Positions 1-11,400 of a DNA stretch of 64,000 nucleotides are shown here, one piece after another. Every line of letters begins with the position of its first letter. Position 1 is the first letter of the stretch. A program made the position numbers and the translations under genes. Source of the DNA: an uncultured Lachnospiraceae bacterium. Lineage in GTDB: Bacteria > Bacillota > Clostridia > Lachnospirales > Lachnospiraceae. The DNA lies in NCBI GenBank assembly GCA_948473115.1, contig CAOKWI010000007.1, positions 30,142 through 94,141 of the forward strand, read 5' to 3'. Below the pieces are notes generated by a model. That model was not told where the DNA came from. It saw nothing but the letters and a program-made list of their open reading frames with translations, and searched no databases.

Positions 1-588
1 AAGAAGGATATCTGGACACTCTGGTTTAAGATCCTTGTGTCCTGCGTGCCGGCGGCGGTCATCGGCGTACTCTTTGACGATGTGTTCGACGCGCTGTTCT
101 ATAATCCGCCCTGTGTGGCTATTGCGCTGGCGGTGTTCGGCGTTGCTTTTATCCTGATTGAAAACTGGAATAAAGGCCGGAAACCAAAAGTGACATCACT
201 GTCGGAAATCACATACCAGACTGCCTTGCTGATCGGAGTGTTCCAGCTGATCGCGGCTGTATTTCCCGGCACTTCCCGCTCCGGAGCCACCATTGTGGGA
301 GCGCTGCTGATCGGAGTGTCCAGAACCGTTGCCGCAGAGTACACGTTCTTCCTGGCGATTCCGGTGATGTTCGGCGCCAGTCTGCTTAAGGTGGTGAAAT
401 TCGGTTTTGCATTTACGTCCCTGGAGCTGATGCTTCTGGTGATCGGAACGGTGGTGTCCTTTGTGGTATCGCTGTACGTGCTCCGCTTTTTGATGGGGTA
501 TATCAAGAAACATGATTTTAAGGTCTTCGGCTGGTACAGGATTGTGCTGGGCATTGTAGTGCTGTTATATTTTGGTTTTTTTTCGTAA
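1..588 (+). CDS. uppP: Undecaprenyl-diphosphatase UppP/BacA, 5' end outside window
   Basis: The reading frame is open from base 1, so the N-terminus lies upstream of the window. This integral membrane enzyme dephosphorylates undecaprenyl diphosphate to recycle the lipid carrier of peptidoglycan synthesis and confers bacitracin tolerance. The visible 195 residues contain the family motif PGTSRSG (about residue 90) and at least four hydrophobic segments, ending in a typical short cytoplasmic tail. It is the last gene before a separate promoter at 604-632, so it probably ends its transcription unit here. The family call is firm. Only the missing start prevents a length comparison. Confidence 0.93.
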   Translation, partial: KKDIWTLWFKILVSCVPAAVIGVLFDDVFDALFYNPPCVAIALAVFGVAFILIENWNKGRKPKVTSLSEITYQTALLIGVFQLIAAVFPGTSRSGATIVGALLIGVSRTVAAEYTFFLAIPVMFGASLLKVVKFGFAFTSLELMLLVIGTVVSFVVSLYVLRFLMGYIKKHDFKVFGWYRIVLGIVVLLYFGFFS

Positions 589-603
589 AATACTAATAAA
601 ATG

Positions 604-632
604 TTGACATTTATCGATAAACAGAATATACT
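604..632 (+). promoter_or_regulatory. Sigma-A type promoter for the DUF6465 gene
   Basis: TTGACA (604-609) and TATACT (627-632) are separated by 17 bases, a near-consensus vegetative promoter. It lies about 85 bases before the start codon at 716, leaving a short 5' leader. Confidence 0.8.
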
Positions 633-715
633 GCTTGTGTCGGAGAGTGAAAAAATCTGTTTTATAGGGAGAAAAGAGGATATTATTGCTTCATAAATGA
701 AGGGAGAGAAAAGTT

Positions 716-1189
716 ATGGCAGCAGATAAGAAGGCAACCACAAAGGTTGAAGCACCCAAGGCAGTAGCAGCTAAAAAAGCAGCTGCGGACACTAAGACAG
801 CGGCGCCTGTTAAGGCAGAGACGGAAAAGAAAGAGACAGTTAAGAGTGAAGCGGCTGTGAAGAAGACAGCAGAGGCAAAGAAGACGGAAGAGAAGAAAGC
901 AACAGAGACCAAAAAGGCAGCAGCGGCAAAGAAGACAACTACCGGAACCGGACGGGGAAGAAAACCGGCAGCAGCTAAGAAGGCAGAGTTAAAGAGTGAA
1001 CTTCATCTTCAGTTTGGCGGCAATTCCTATACACAGGAAGACATGGTGAAGATCGCTAAAGACGTATGGAAATATGACCTGAAGCAGAAGGTCGGGGATC
1101 TGGAAAGCGTTGAACTGTATATCAAGCCTGAAGATCATGCGGTTTACTACGTGATGAACAAGGAGTTCACGGGCAGCTTTTATATTTAG
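716..1189 (+). CDS. Lys/Ala-rich protein with C-terminal DUF6465 domain
   Basis: The protein has 157 residues. Residues 1-90 are almost entirely Lys, Ala, Glu and Thr, like the tails of histone H1-like proteins. Residues 95-157 form a compact domain (LHLQFGGNSYTQEDMVKIA ... VYYVMN) that I recognise as DUF6465, common in Lachnospiraceae and of unknown function. The start follows a good SD (gaagggagag). The basic tail suggests nucleic-acid binding, which is inference. It has its own promoter and terminator, so it is a single-gene unit between uppP and the heat-shock operon. Confidence 0.85.
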   Translation: MAADKKATTKVEAPKAVAAKKAAADTKTAAPVKAETEKKETVKSEAAVKKTAEAKKTEEKKATETKKAAAAKKTTTGTGRGRKPAAAKKAELKSELHLQFGGNSYTQEDMVKIAKDVWKYDLKQKVGDLESVELYIKPEDHAVYYVMNKEFTGSFYI

Positions 1190-1249
1190 GGACTGATAAA
1201 GAATTAGTTTTCATAAAGTATCACATAAATTAAAATCCGACTATCTGGA

Positions 1250-1307
1250 AAACCCTGGCGGAACTGGCAGTATGGCGATGGCCTCTGCTGACCGTCAGGG
1301 TTTTTTA
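1250..1307 (+). terminator. Rho-independent terminator
   Basis: A 12-bp stem (AAACCCTGGCGG, 1250-1261, with CCGTCAGGGTTT, 1292-1303, one G-U pair) runs into six T. It ends the DUF6465 transcript before the hrcA promoter. Confidence 0.8.
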
Positions 1308-1341
1308 ATAATTATTTTATATTTATTTCTGTGAAAATCGG

Positions 1342-1370
1342 TTGACAATATATGGGGTAAGTGATATTTT
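1342..1370 (+). promoter_or_regulatory. Sigma-A promoter of the hrcA-grpE-dnaK-dnaJ operon
   Basis: TTGACA (1342-1347) and TATTTT (1365-1370) are spaced by 17 bases. The expected transcription start near 1377 lies just before the CIRCE operator, the usual layout for HrcA-repressed operons. Confidence 0.8.
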
Positions 1371-1384
1371 ATGGTTAGCGGATG

Positions 1385-1411
1385 TTAGCACTCCCTTTTG
1401 ACGAGTGCTAA
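1385..1411 (+). promoter_or_regulatory. CIRCE operator (HrcA binding site)
   Basis: TTAGCACTC (1385-1393), nine bases, then GAGTGCTAA (1403-1411) is a perfect match to the CIRCE consensus. It is the binding site of HrcA, encoded directly downstream, so the operon is predicted to be autorepressed and heat-induced. Confidence 0.97.
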
Positions 1412-1445
1412 TAACAAAAAGAAAGGCGGAGAAGGAGGTATAGAA

Positions 1446-2489
1446 ATGGAACTGGATGACAGAAAGAAGAAGATTCTTCAGGCAGTTATCCGCAATTACC
1501 TGGAAACAGGGGAGCCCGTTGGCAGCAGGACCATTTCAAAGTATACCGACCTGAATTTAAGCTCCGCGACCATCCGGAACGAGATGGCTGATCTGGAGGA
1601 GATGGGCTATATTTTACAGCCCCACACTTCTGCCGGACGGATTCCTTCCGATAAGGGGTACCGTCTCTACGTGGATACCATGATGGAGGAAAAAGAGCGG
1701 GAAGTTGTGGAAATGAAGGAAATGCTGGTGGAACGTCAGGATAAGATGGAGACGCTGCTGAAACAGGTGGCGAGAGTTCTTGCCCAGAATACCCAGTATG
1801 CCACGATGATTTCCGCGCCCCAGGCCAAGCGGAGCAAGCTGAAATTCATCCAGCTCTCCAGGGTGGATGCCGGACAGATCCTGGCAGTCATTGTCATAGA
1901 AGGGAATGTGATCAAGAATAACATTCTGGCTGTGGACGAGGAGATCAATGACGAGACGCTGTTAAAATTAAATATCCTGTTGAACACCCATCTGAATGGC
2001 TTGTCCATTGACGAGATCAATCTGGCGATGATAGCTGTCATGAAACAGCAGGCCGGTATTCACAGCGCCATTGTCAGCGAGGTGATCGATGCGGTGGCGG
2101 AGGCCATCAGGGCGGAGGAGGATCTGGAGATCTATACCAGCGGCACCAACAATATCCTGCGATACCCGGAACTGGCGGATCATCAGAAAGCCAGTGAGCT
2201 GATCAATGCCTTTGAGGAAAAGCAGCTGCTGGGAACCCTTTTACAGGACAGCGGCGGAGAAGGGGAAAATACGGGGATACAGGTTTACATCGGTTCGGAA
2301 AGCCCTGTGCAGAGCATGCGTGACTGCAGCGTGGTCACTGCCACCTATGAACTGGGAGGCGGCATGAAAGGTACCGTAGGCATTGTAGGACCCAAGAGAA
2401 TGGATTACGACAAAGTGATCAGGACGCTCAGGTCTTTGCAGGTACAGCTGGACGAATTGTATAAAGACGATGAGAAACAAGATAATTAA
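1446..2489 (+). CDS. hrcA: Heat-inducible transcription repressor HrcA
   Basis: HrcA represses class I heat-shock genes by binding CIRCE, and its folding depends on GroEL. The 347-residue protein has the N-terminal winged helix (MELDDRKKKILQAVIRNYLE, then SSATIRNEMADLEEMGY and SAGRIPSDKGYR) and the long dimerisation/inserted domain. I chose ATG 1446 because AGGAGG (1433-1438) sits 7 bases before it. A longer frame to 1398 would start inside the CIRCE operator and has no SD. It is first in the hrcA-grpE-dnaK-dnaJ operon. Confidence 0.96.
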   Translation: MELDDRKKKILQAVIRNYLETGEPVGSRTISKYTDLNLSSATIRNEMADLEEMGYILQPHTSAGRIPSDKGYRLYVDTMMEEKEREVVEMKEMLVERQDKMETLLKQVARVLAQNTQYATMISAPQAKRSKLKFIQLSRVDAGQILAVIVIEGNVIKNNILAVDEEINDETLLKLNILLNTHLNGLSIDEINLAMIAVMKQQAGIHSAIVSEVIDAVAEAIRAEEDLEIYTSGTNNILRYPELADHQKASELINAFEEKQLLGTLLQDSGGEGENTGIQVYIGSESPVQSMRDCSVVTATYELGGGMKGTVGIVGPKRMDYDKVIRTLRSLQVQLDELYKDDEKQDN

Positions 2490-2622
2490 GATAGATGGAC
2501 GGTAACGGATGAAGACAGACGGATGGTAACCGTGAAGAACAGGGTTCCGAACCGTTACTTCTGAACAGTTATGACAGATGTAGGAATACAGAGAAAGGTA
2601 AGTGCACAGAGAAAGGATTGAT

Positions 2623-3303
2623 ATGATGACAGAGCGGGAAAAGGAAGAGACATTAGCAGCGGGGTCCGCCGGAGAAGAGACAGAAGCGGCGGAAGAGAGA
2701 GAGACAGTGGAAGAAGTCATAGAGGATGCGGAAACGGCAGAAGATGATTCCCAGGAGGATTCTTCCGGTGAAGACACTGCCGAAGATGCTTCCGAAGGTG
2801 AGGCGGTCATGAGCAGGGCGGAGAAGAAGGCCGCCAAAAAGCAGGCGAAGCTCGATAAAAAGGCGGAGGCCTACAAGGAGCAGATCGAGCAGCTGGAGGA
2901 TAAGGTGAAACGCCAGCTGGCGGAATTCGAAAATTTCCGCAACCGTTCCGAGAAAGAGAAGCAGGCTATGTTTGAGACAGGAGCCAAGAGCGTGATCGAG
3001 AAGATCCTTCCCGTTGTGGACAATTTTGAGAGAGGCCTTGCCACCGTGCCGGAGGAGAAGCAGGAGGATCCCTTTGTGGACGGTATGAGCCGTGTATATA
3101 AGCAGCTCCTGACGGAACTGGAGAATATCGGCGTAAAGCCCATTGAAGCCGTGGGGCAGGAATTTGACCCCAATCTTCACAATGCGGTGATGCAGACGGA
3201 GAGCGAAGAGTACGAATCCGGCGTGGTGGCCCAGGAACTCCAGAAGGGGTATACCTACCGCGACAGCGTGGTCCGGCACTCCATGGTCTCTGTGGTGGAA
3301 TAG
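2623..3303 (+). CDS. grpE: Nucleotide exchange factor GrpE
   Basis: GrpE releases ADP from DnaK in the DnaK-DnaJ-GrpE chaperone cycle. The 226-residue protein has a long acidic, Glu-rich N-terminus (about residues 1-65), a coiled-coil region with the hallmark ENFRNRSEKEK near 105, and the C-terminal beta domain (PNLHNAVMQTE ... YRDSVVRHSMVSV). The start is ATG 2623, or ATG 2626, behind gaaagga at 2611-2617. A GTG at 2602 is in frame but has a poorer site. The 130 bases after hrcA hold no other gene. Confidence 0.95.
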   Translation: MMTEREKEETLAAGSAGEETEAAEERETVEEVIEDAETAEDDSQEDSSGEDTAEDASEGEAVMSRAEKKAAKKQAKLDKKAEAYKEQIEQLEDKVKRQLAEFENFRNRSEKEKQAMFETGAKSVIEKILPVVDNFERGLATVPEEKQEDPFVDGMSRVYKQLLTELENIGVKPIEAVGQEFDPNLHNAVMQTESEEYESGVVAQELQKGYTYRDSVVRHSMVSVVE

Positions 3304-3387
3304 GGGCGGAGCCCTTCCGGCGAGGGCAAAGCGTTTCAGTAAGGTATCAATTTAAGATTTATTATATTCTATAAGAAAACAAATTGA

Positions 3388-5277
<1,890 letters not shown>

Positions 5278-5318
5278 TGATATAAGATGATGTACAAGGG
5301 CAGGCAAGAGGTATAAGT

Positions 5319-6506
5319 ATGGCAGAGCAGAAAAGGGACTACTACGAAGTTCTTGGCGTTGAGAAAAATGCAGATGATGCTGCAATAAAAAAAGCATATC
5401 GTGTGCTGGCCAAAAAATATCACCCGGATATGAATCCGGGTGATGCTGAGGCTGAGAAAAAGTTTAAGGAAGCTTCCGAGGCGTATGCGGTGCTCAGTGA
5501 TCCGGACAAGAGAAAGCAGTACGATCAGTTTGGCCATGCTGCCTTTGAGGGAGGCGCAGGCGGAGCCGGCGGTTTCGATTTCAGCGGAATGGATTTCGAG
5601 GACATTTTCGGAGATCTTTTCGGAAGCTTTTTCGGAGGCGGCAGGAGCAGCAGAGCCGGCAGCAATGGTCCCATGAAGGGAGCCAACCTGCGCACCAGTG
5701 TCCGCATCACATTCGAGGAGGCAGTGTTCGGCTGCAATAAGGAGATCGAGCTGACCGTCAAGGAAACCTGTAAGACCTGTAACGGTTCCGGGGCAAGACC
5801 GGGAACCAGCCCCGAGACCTGTAAGCGGTGCGGCGGCAAGGGACAGACGGTGGTGACGGAAAATGCCTTTTTCGGGATTACCAGAAGTGTAAAGATATGT
5901 CCCGACTGTCAGGGAACCGGCAAAGTGATCAAGGAGAAATGCCCCGAGTGTTACGGTTCCGGTTATATTTCCATGAAGAAGCGGTATTCCGTGGATATTC
6001 CCGCGGGCATCGACAATGGTCAGTCCGTCCGCAAGCCCGGACTGGGTGACCCCGGCATCAACGGCGGACCCAGGGGAGATGTGCTGGTGGAGGTCATCGT
6101 GGGACGTCATCCCATCTTCCAGAGGCAGGATATGGATATCTATTCCACCGTTCCCATGTCTTATGCGGTGGCCACGCTGGGAGGGGAGGTTCTGATCGAT
6201 ACGGTGGACGGCAAGGTTATCTATGATGTAAAGGCCGGCACACAGACCGACACCAGGGTACGGTTAAAGGGCAAGGGTGTTCCTTCCTGGAGAAACAGGG
6301 ATGTCCGGGGCGACCATTATGTGACCCTGGTGGTGCAGGTGCCTGACAGGCTGAGCCATGAGGCAAAGGAGCTGCTGCGTCAGTTTGACGAACTCACCGG
6401 CGATTCCCTCCATGCCGCAAAGAATGCCACAGGCCAGGGTGGCGGAGACGATCCGAAGGATACGAAAGACGCCAGGGACAGTAAAAAGAAGAAATTCTGG
6501 AAATAA
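5319..6506 (+). CDS. dnaJ: Chaperone DnaJ (Hsp40, type I)
   Basis: DnaJ delivers substrates to DnaK and stimulates its ATPase. The 395-residue protein has a J domain with HPD (about residues 36-38), a Gly/Phe-rich linker (about 75-110), four CxxCxGxG zinc repeats ([32 protein letters not shown], about 150-215) and the C-terminal substrate-binding domains. The charged tail after residue 365 ([13 protein letters not shown]) is lineage-specific. It is the last gene of the heat-shock operon. In many Firmicutes prmA follows directly, but here about 6.9 kb of accessory genes intervene. Confidence 0.97.
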   Translation: MAEQKRDYYEVLGVEKNADDAAIKKAYRVLAKKYHPDMNPGDAEAEKKFKEASEAYAVLSDPDKRKQYDQFGHAAFEGGAGGAGGFDFSGMDFEDIFGDLFGSFFGGGRSSRAGSNGPMKGANLRTSVRITFEEAVFGCNKEIELTVKETCKTCNGSGARPGTSPETCKRCGGKGQTVVTENAFFGITRSVKICPDCQGTGKVIKEKCPECYGSGYISMKKRYSVDIPAGIDNGQSVRKPGLGDPGINGGPRGDVLVEVIVGRHPIFQRQDMDIYSTVPMSYAVATLGGEVLIDTVDGKVIYDVKAGTQTDTRVRLKGKGVPSWRNRDVRGDHYVTLVVQVPDRLSHEAKELLRQFDELTGDSLHAAKNATGQGGGDDPKDTKDARDSKKKKFWK

Positions 6507-6569
6507 GGAAGAACTCTAAGCGTTAAGTGTAAATATTTCGTGAATTATTTAGAAAAAAGCAGTGTGTAA

Positions 6570-6601
6570 CGCCGCAGGATCCGGATGAGGGATCTGCGGC
6601 G
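6570..6601 (+). terminator. Hairpin after dnaJ, probable terminator
   Basis: CGCCGCAG (6570-6577) pairs with CTGCGGCG (6594-6601) around a loop that adds further GATCC/GGATC-type pairing. There is only a weak T run afterwards, so termination may be partial and fic could be read through from the heat-shock operon. Confidence 0.5.
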
Positions 6602-6629
6602 TTGGGTTTCCTATGGGGAGAATGAGCCG

Positions 6630-7484
6630 ATGGCAGAGGGAAAGAAATGGCAGTTTGACCTGAATGAATATGTCCGGCAGGGCGAGCCTGAACAGGCTGA
6701 AAAAAGCGAGGCATGGCAGATTGCCATCGGCCTGCAGCAGGTGGACGGCCTTTCGACCTCGGAATATCTTCTGGACACAGCGAAGGAACATATTGAGGGA
6801 AAAATCAGTATTAAGGAGGCTCAGAAGCAGATTTACGCCTACTATGAAGAACGGTCTGACAGGAAGGAAATGGAAGACGGCACAGAGGAGGCGGATATTG
6901 TATCAGCCAGGATCACAGAACTTTTGGGAGAAAAGACCTTCCAGTTTTCGCCGGCAGAATATCAGAACATTCATCGCAGAATGTTTGAGCGTGTTTTTCC
7001 CCATGCCGGACAGTTTAGGACCTATAATATTACGAAGAGAGAGTGGGTGCTGAACGGAGAGACCGTTATTTATGCATCCTGGGAGAGTATAAGGGATACG
7101 CTGGATTATGATTTCCGGGTGGAAAAGCAGTTTTCCTATGAGGGGTTATCCATGGGGGAATATATCCGTCATCTGGCAAAGTTTACATCGGATATCTGGC
7201 AGATCCATCCGTTTTGTGAGGGAAACACCAGGACAACGGCGGTTTTTGTCATAAAATACATGAAAACATTTGGCATGGATATAGGGAATGATGCTTTTAA
7301 AAGCAATTCCTGGTACTTTAGGAATGCGTTGGTCAGGGCGAATTATAATGATTTCCGAAGGGGCATCCATGCAACCACACGGTACCTGGAAATGTTTTTC
7401 AGCAACCTGTTGTCAGGGACAGGGTATGAGCTGAAAAACAGAACTATACATGTGGATTTTAAAGAAAATCCTCCCTATTTATAA
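6630..7484 (+). CDS. Fic family protein with N-terminal VbhA-like antitoxin segment
   Basis: Fic enzymes transfer AMP or related groups to protein hydroxyls. The 284-residue protein carries the active-site motif HPFCEGNTR at about residues 192-200, with the catalytic His and the GN anion-binding pair but T-R-T in place of the usual G-R-x-x-R. Residues 30-75 (LQQVDGLSTSEYLLDTAKEH, then IEGKIS) resemble the VbhA-type antitoxin helix, with DG where the inhibitory motif normally has EG, suggesting a self-contained toxin-antitoxin fusion. The start at ATG 6630 follows ggggag at 6615-6620. An upstream in-frame ATG at 6585 lies inside the dnaJ hairpin and was rejected. Confidence 0.85.
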   Translation: MAEGKKWQFDLNEYVRQGEPEQAEKSEAWQIAIGLQQVDGLSTSEYLLDTAKEHIEGKISIKEAQKQIYAYYEERSDRKEMEDGTEEADIVSARITELLGEKTFQFSPAEYQNIHRRMFERVFPHAGQFRTYNITKREWVLNGETVIYASWESIRDTLDYDFRVEKQFSYEGLSMGEYIRHLAKFTSDIWQIHPFCEGNTRTTAVFVIKYMKTFGMDIGNDAFKSNSWYFRNALVRANYNDFRRGIHATTRYLEMFFSNLLSGTGYELKNRTIHVDFKENPPYL

Positions 7485-7651
7485 TAATAGTCTCTCGGAA
7501 TCTCCCTTGCACCTGCTCTTGCGGCAGATTTTACGTCATATGCACACAAATTTAAGCAACGTACGTTCCACGTACGCCTCATAAATTTGTGCACATCTGA
7601 CAAAAAATCTTCTCGCAATACCAGGTACAAAGAGACTCCGAAAGCCTATTA
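7482..7651. repeat. About 170-bp imperfect palindrome joining two convergent stop codons
   Basis: The two halves are imperfect reverse complements over most of their length. Matching blocks include ATAATAG/CTATTAAT, CTCTCGGAATCT/AGACTCCGAAAG, TTGCG/CGCAA, AGATTTT/AAAATCT, CACAAATTTA/TAAATTTGTG and the central CGTACG pair (7561-7576). The element starts at the stop of fic and ends at the stop of the minus-strand gene, so it may serve as a bidirectional terminator. It has no coding capacity. Confidence 0.7.
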
Positions 7652-8353
7652 ATATTGCTCTTCGGTTTTGCGTATATGCTCTCCTTTTGCCCCGCTATAC
7701 ATTGTGTAGTTGTGCAGCATAAGAAATTCCTCATCTTCCATTGAGATGGTGGTTCCGTCGATAATGTTCTTATATATGTTATATGCCCTTTTCACATCAC
7801 CGGTCATCATTGAAATCAGACGTTTGCCATCCTCGGAATGGTAAGCGTCATACGCTGTTTTGTATTCAGCATATTCTTCGCTTTTGCTTTTTGCCGTTCC
7901 TGATGCCAGCAGGGCTTTCTTCTTCTCTATTAACAGGTCAATTTTACTTTTGGCATATTCTTCCGCAACCCGTTCCATATCCTCATCTTTTTTGGAAGCT
8001 GTCGGGTCGGTAAGCTGTCTGAGACGGGACTCCGCCTTGGCAAAACTCCTAAATGTTCCGTAGGGATCGACTGCCGCCTCCCAGCAGACGGGAAGCGGCT
8101 CATTCATCGAACTCACGGCACTTCTGAATGCATCTAAGTCGGAAGTGATTCTAATTGTGTCCATCCCTGAATCGGATGCAGTCTGTTCGGCAGCAAACAG
8201 CTGTCCAGCCACGGAAATGGACACGGTATCCCTGCCTGCACCAGACCTGGTCTTGCTTTCGGCTTTACTGTCACTGTGGGATTTCGATGCCTTTTCCTCA
8301 GCCATTCCCGTATACGAAACCTGATTCCTATCATGATTTATCTTAAGATTCAA
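7649..8353 (-). CDS. Protein of unknown function, TTG start
   Basis: I do not recognise the family. From TTG 8353, which sits behind a GGGGG-type SD (complement of 8361-8365), the protein has 234 residues. It starts LNLKINHDRNQVSY, has a Ser/Lys-rich linker (about 20-45), then DTVSISVAGQLFAAEQ and a mostly helical, charged C-terminal half with Tyr-rich stretches (EEYAEYKTAYDAYH). There is no signal peptide or membrane segment. The N-terminal style resembles the MNING-type unknown protein at 30451-31014. An extension to 8449 is possible but has no SD. It lies downstream of, and in the same direction as, the glycosidase. Confidence 0.65.
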   Translation of the reverse strand: MNLKINHDRNQVSYTGMAEEKASKSHSDSKAESKTRSGAGRDTVSISVAGQLFAAEQTASDSGMDTIRITSDLDAFRSAVSSMNEPLPVCWEAAVDPYGTFRSFAKAESRLRQLTDPTASKKDEDMERVAEEYAKSKIDLLIEKKKALLASGTAKSKSEEYAEYKTAYDAYHSEDGKRLISMMTGDVKRAYNIYKNIIDGTTISMEDEEFLMLHNYTMYSGAKGEHIRKTEEQY

Positions 8354-8464
8354 GTTGATACCCCCTTTTTTCCATTTGCATATCAAGTATATCGGAGTAT
8401 CTGTCAAAGACTTTAACCTGGAGGAACCGCCGTTAGGTACATGATCCAACGGATTGATGCCACA

Positions 8465-11400
8465 TCACAACGGTTCAGACAGGGAACCGGACTGTTGTTC
8501 CACGTCAACATAGGAACGGCTCGTCTCATCAAACCTCTGTCCCTCGTAAAGACCCAGCGCCGTATTCCTGACCTTCAGCTTCACAGTCTGTTTACCTGGC
8601 TTCACATATTCTGCAGGGATGCGGTAACCGTATGGCTGCCATGCGCAGGGAGCAGTCTCATATCCGCCCACCTCCATCCGCATCGAGTCGGAAGGCATGG
8701 TTCCCGTCAGCCTTACCATCAGGAAACCGCCGCTGCACTGGGGCAGATCGATCTCTCTCTCGAACACGGTGGCTCCGCAGTAAAAGGGCAGTCCCAGGGA
8801 AACCATGTCCTTCATTTTCCCCGCTTTTTCCTCGGGGACAAGCGCCCAGAGTTCCTCCTCCTTAAACACGCCGAATCTGCCGAACAGGTATAAGGGATTG
8901 CGGAAACCGCCGAAGGACTGGCCGCTTTTCACACGGACCGTGATCCGGTTGACGCCCTCTTTTAGATGCGCTCCGATATCTGTGGCCAGCTTGGTGTCCA
9001 GGAATCTGTCCGGGGACAGCCTTCCGGCGGTAAATTCTTTCGCCTCTATCCGGTGTCCGTTGACCGTGATCTCCCATTCCCCGAGGAAGGTGCCGGGCTC
9101 CATGGCCAGATAGATTTCCCGGCGGGTCGTTCCGGAATCCTCCCATAAGCCTTGGCAGAGGAATTCTTTTTCACACAGTATCTCCGTTTCCGGAAATTCC
9201 AGTTCCTTCGGGCACCCGAAATATCTTCCCTGAGTGACGGGAATAGAGAAGCCGCCCGTCTCCATCTGGTCGATCAGGGGGGCGGTCTCCAGGTACGCCG
9301 ACTGGCCGTCCGGGAGGGATACGTTCCACCAGCCGAGCCGCAGGGCGTTCATGCCCTCTGTGCGGAAATTCCAGATACCCTCCGTGCTCACCTGAGCCTG
9401 GGAAATTTCCTCTCCGGGCTCCTGTTCGCCAAACAAAATTTTACCCAGTTCTCCGTCCTCCAGGCAGAACGCTTTGGCATCAAAAGCACACATCCTGACT
9501 GTGCAGGAACGGCCGTCCACATCCAAACGGAATACCCTGTCAGCCGGACTGCTGTTTACCAGGAACGCAACCCTGCGTCCCTCGCCGTCCTTTCCGAAGA
9601 AATGCGGAACACCCTCCATTCCCAGGCCGTCCAGGGGCACGATGCCCCGTCCGTCAGAGAGCTTCTCCCCCAGCCATTCCACTGCCTCCTTCACACCGGA
9701 GGCAAAGAAACAATCCCCGCACTCCCTGGAATCCAAAAGAGAGTCTGCCATAAACAGACGGCGCGCTTCCTTCCCGTCTACCCCGAAGCGCTCCGGCAGA
9801 CTCCGCACCGTATCATTGTGGTCTGTGACAGGCTCATAGGGGACACAGGAAACGGCACAGACCCGCCCGCCCCGGTCCATAAACTTTTTCAGCTTTCCGG
9901 CTCCGGCCTCCTCCAGGTTCGTCATGGGCGGCAGGACGACACAGTCATAATACTCGCCGTTGACCGCAAACCGTACCCGGCCGGAAGCTTCCGCCACTTC
10001 TCCCTCCGCAAAAAGCTCCGGGTCAATAATATAATAATCCAATCCCGCGCTCATAAGTCCTGTCTGAAGCTCCGCGAAGGCATCCTTCAGCTTCCTGGCC
10101 TCCTGAGTCTCTGCCGTCCATGCGGAGGTCACAGGATCCAGCGCCAGCAGCCTTACATTCCTTTTGACAGATTGAAGAAGCTTTCCCAGATCCTCCGCAT
10201 ATGCGGTTATTTTCTTCCCATCCTCCCACCAGGGCATCTGGAAAAATGCCGAGGGCGGGGCGTCGTGCTTCTTAAGCCCGTCCGCGGTGTAAAAGAATCC
10301 ATGGATGACAAACCAGTCTATCCCGAGCACGCCCAGCCAGTCAAACATCCATTTCATATCCTGCATCGTCATGCCCCAGCCTATGCTGTGGCCGACCTCG
10401 CACAGGGCGGCAGGTTTTCCGTAAAAGTGAGCCGCGGAAGCTGCAAACTTGCCGTTGGCCCGGTACTTTCCCTGCACCATAAGCGGAACATCGCCTGCCT
10501 TCTGGTGTCCCGCGTCTATCCCCGGCACATGGACATATTTCAGCTGCTTGCTGCGCAGAATGGGTTTTTCGCCTATATACAGAAGACCGTTACGGCTGCA
10601 CCAGTCATAAACCTGTCTGTCGTAGGCATCGATGAACGCGTCCGTGGCGGTACACCAATAGGCATACCTGACCTTGGCCGAGATCTCGCCCAGATCCTCC
10701 CACAGAGCCGGAAGACTGTCCTCCAGGTCTATGCCGAACCTGTCCTTCACCAGACCCGGAAGCAGAGGGGACCATGGCTGGCTGTCCGGGAAGGCTGTGA
10801 TCTCATCTGTAAAGAATCCCTTTACCGTCTTTCCAAATTCGTCGCCGATCTCTCTCTTATAACGTTCATGGGTCAATTCTATAAAATACTTTGTGGCTTC
10901 CGGGTTCAGGGTATCCACAAAATTCTCAAAATATTTGAAATGGTCGAACACCGCTTCTGTGACAAGATATACCTTCCACCTGCTGTCCGGCGCGTCCGAG
11001 GGAGCCTTCCAGGCAAGCGTCCTGTCCGGGTGTCCGGTAAAATAGCGCTTTTTGTTGTAATGAGTCAGGCCGCTGTACTGGAATACCTCCTCTTCGTAAC
11101 AGGTTCCCACAAATTCCTGCAGATCGATAAACTCGTTGAAGCGTATCTTCTCACCATCCATGCGGTAGGCTCTCGCAAGCACCACCCTGCCCCAGGGAGC
11201 GCTCAGCGTAACGCTCTCACCGCCTTTCACCTGGCAGACGCTTTTCCTCAGCCTCCTGCACAGGTATTCCGGATGTCCCAGCATCACCTCCCCCGCGCAT
11301 ACGCCGCTGGGATACGGATATTCATCGTAGATCCATACATCCATGTCATTGTCGCGGGCGGTGTGCACTGCCAGCCTTACCCGGTCGAAAAATTCCTTTG

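Noticed and set aside
1398..1445. Longer hrcA start inside the CIRCE operator
   Set aside because: It has no SD and would translate the operator; ATG 1446 has AGGAGG at ideal distance.
7541..7595. CRISPR-like repeat
   Set aside because: It is one inverted repeat, not several direct repeats with spacers. No CRISPR array was seen anywhere in the window.
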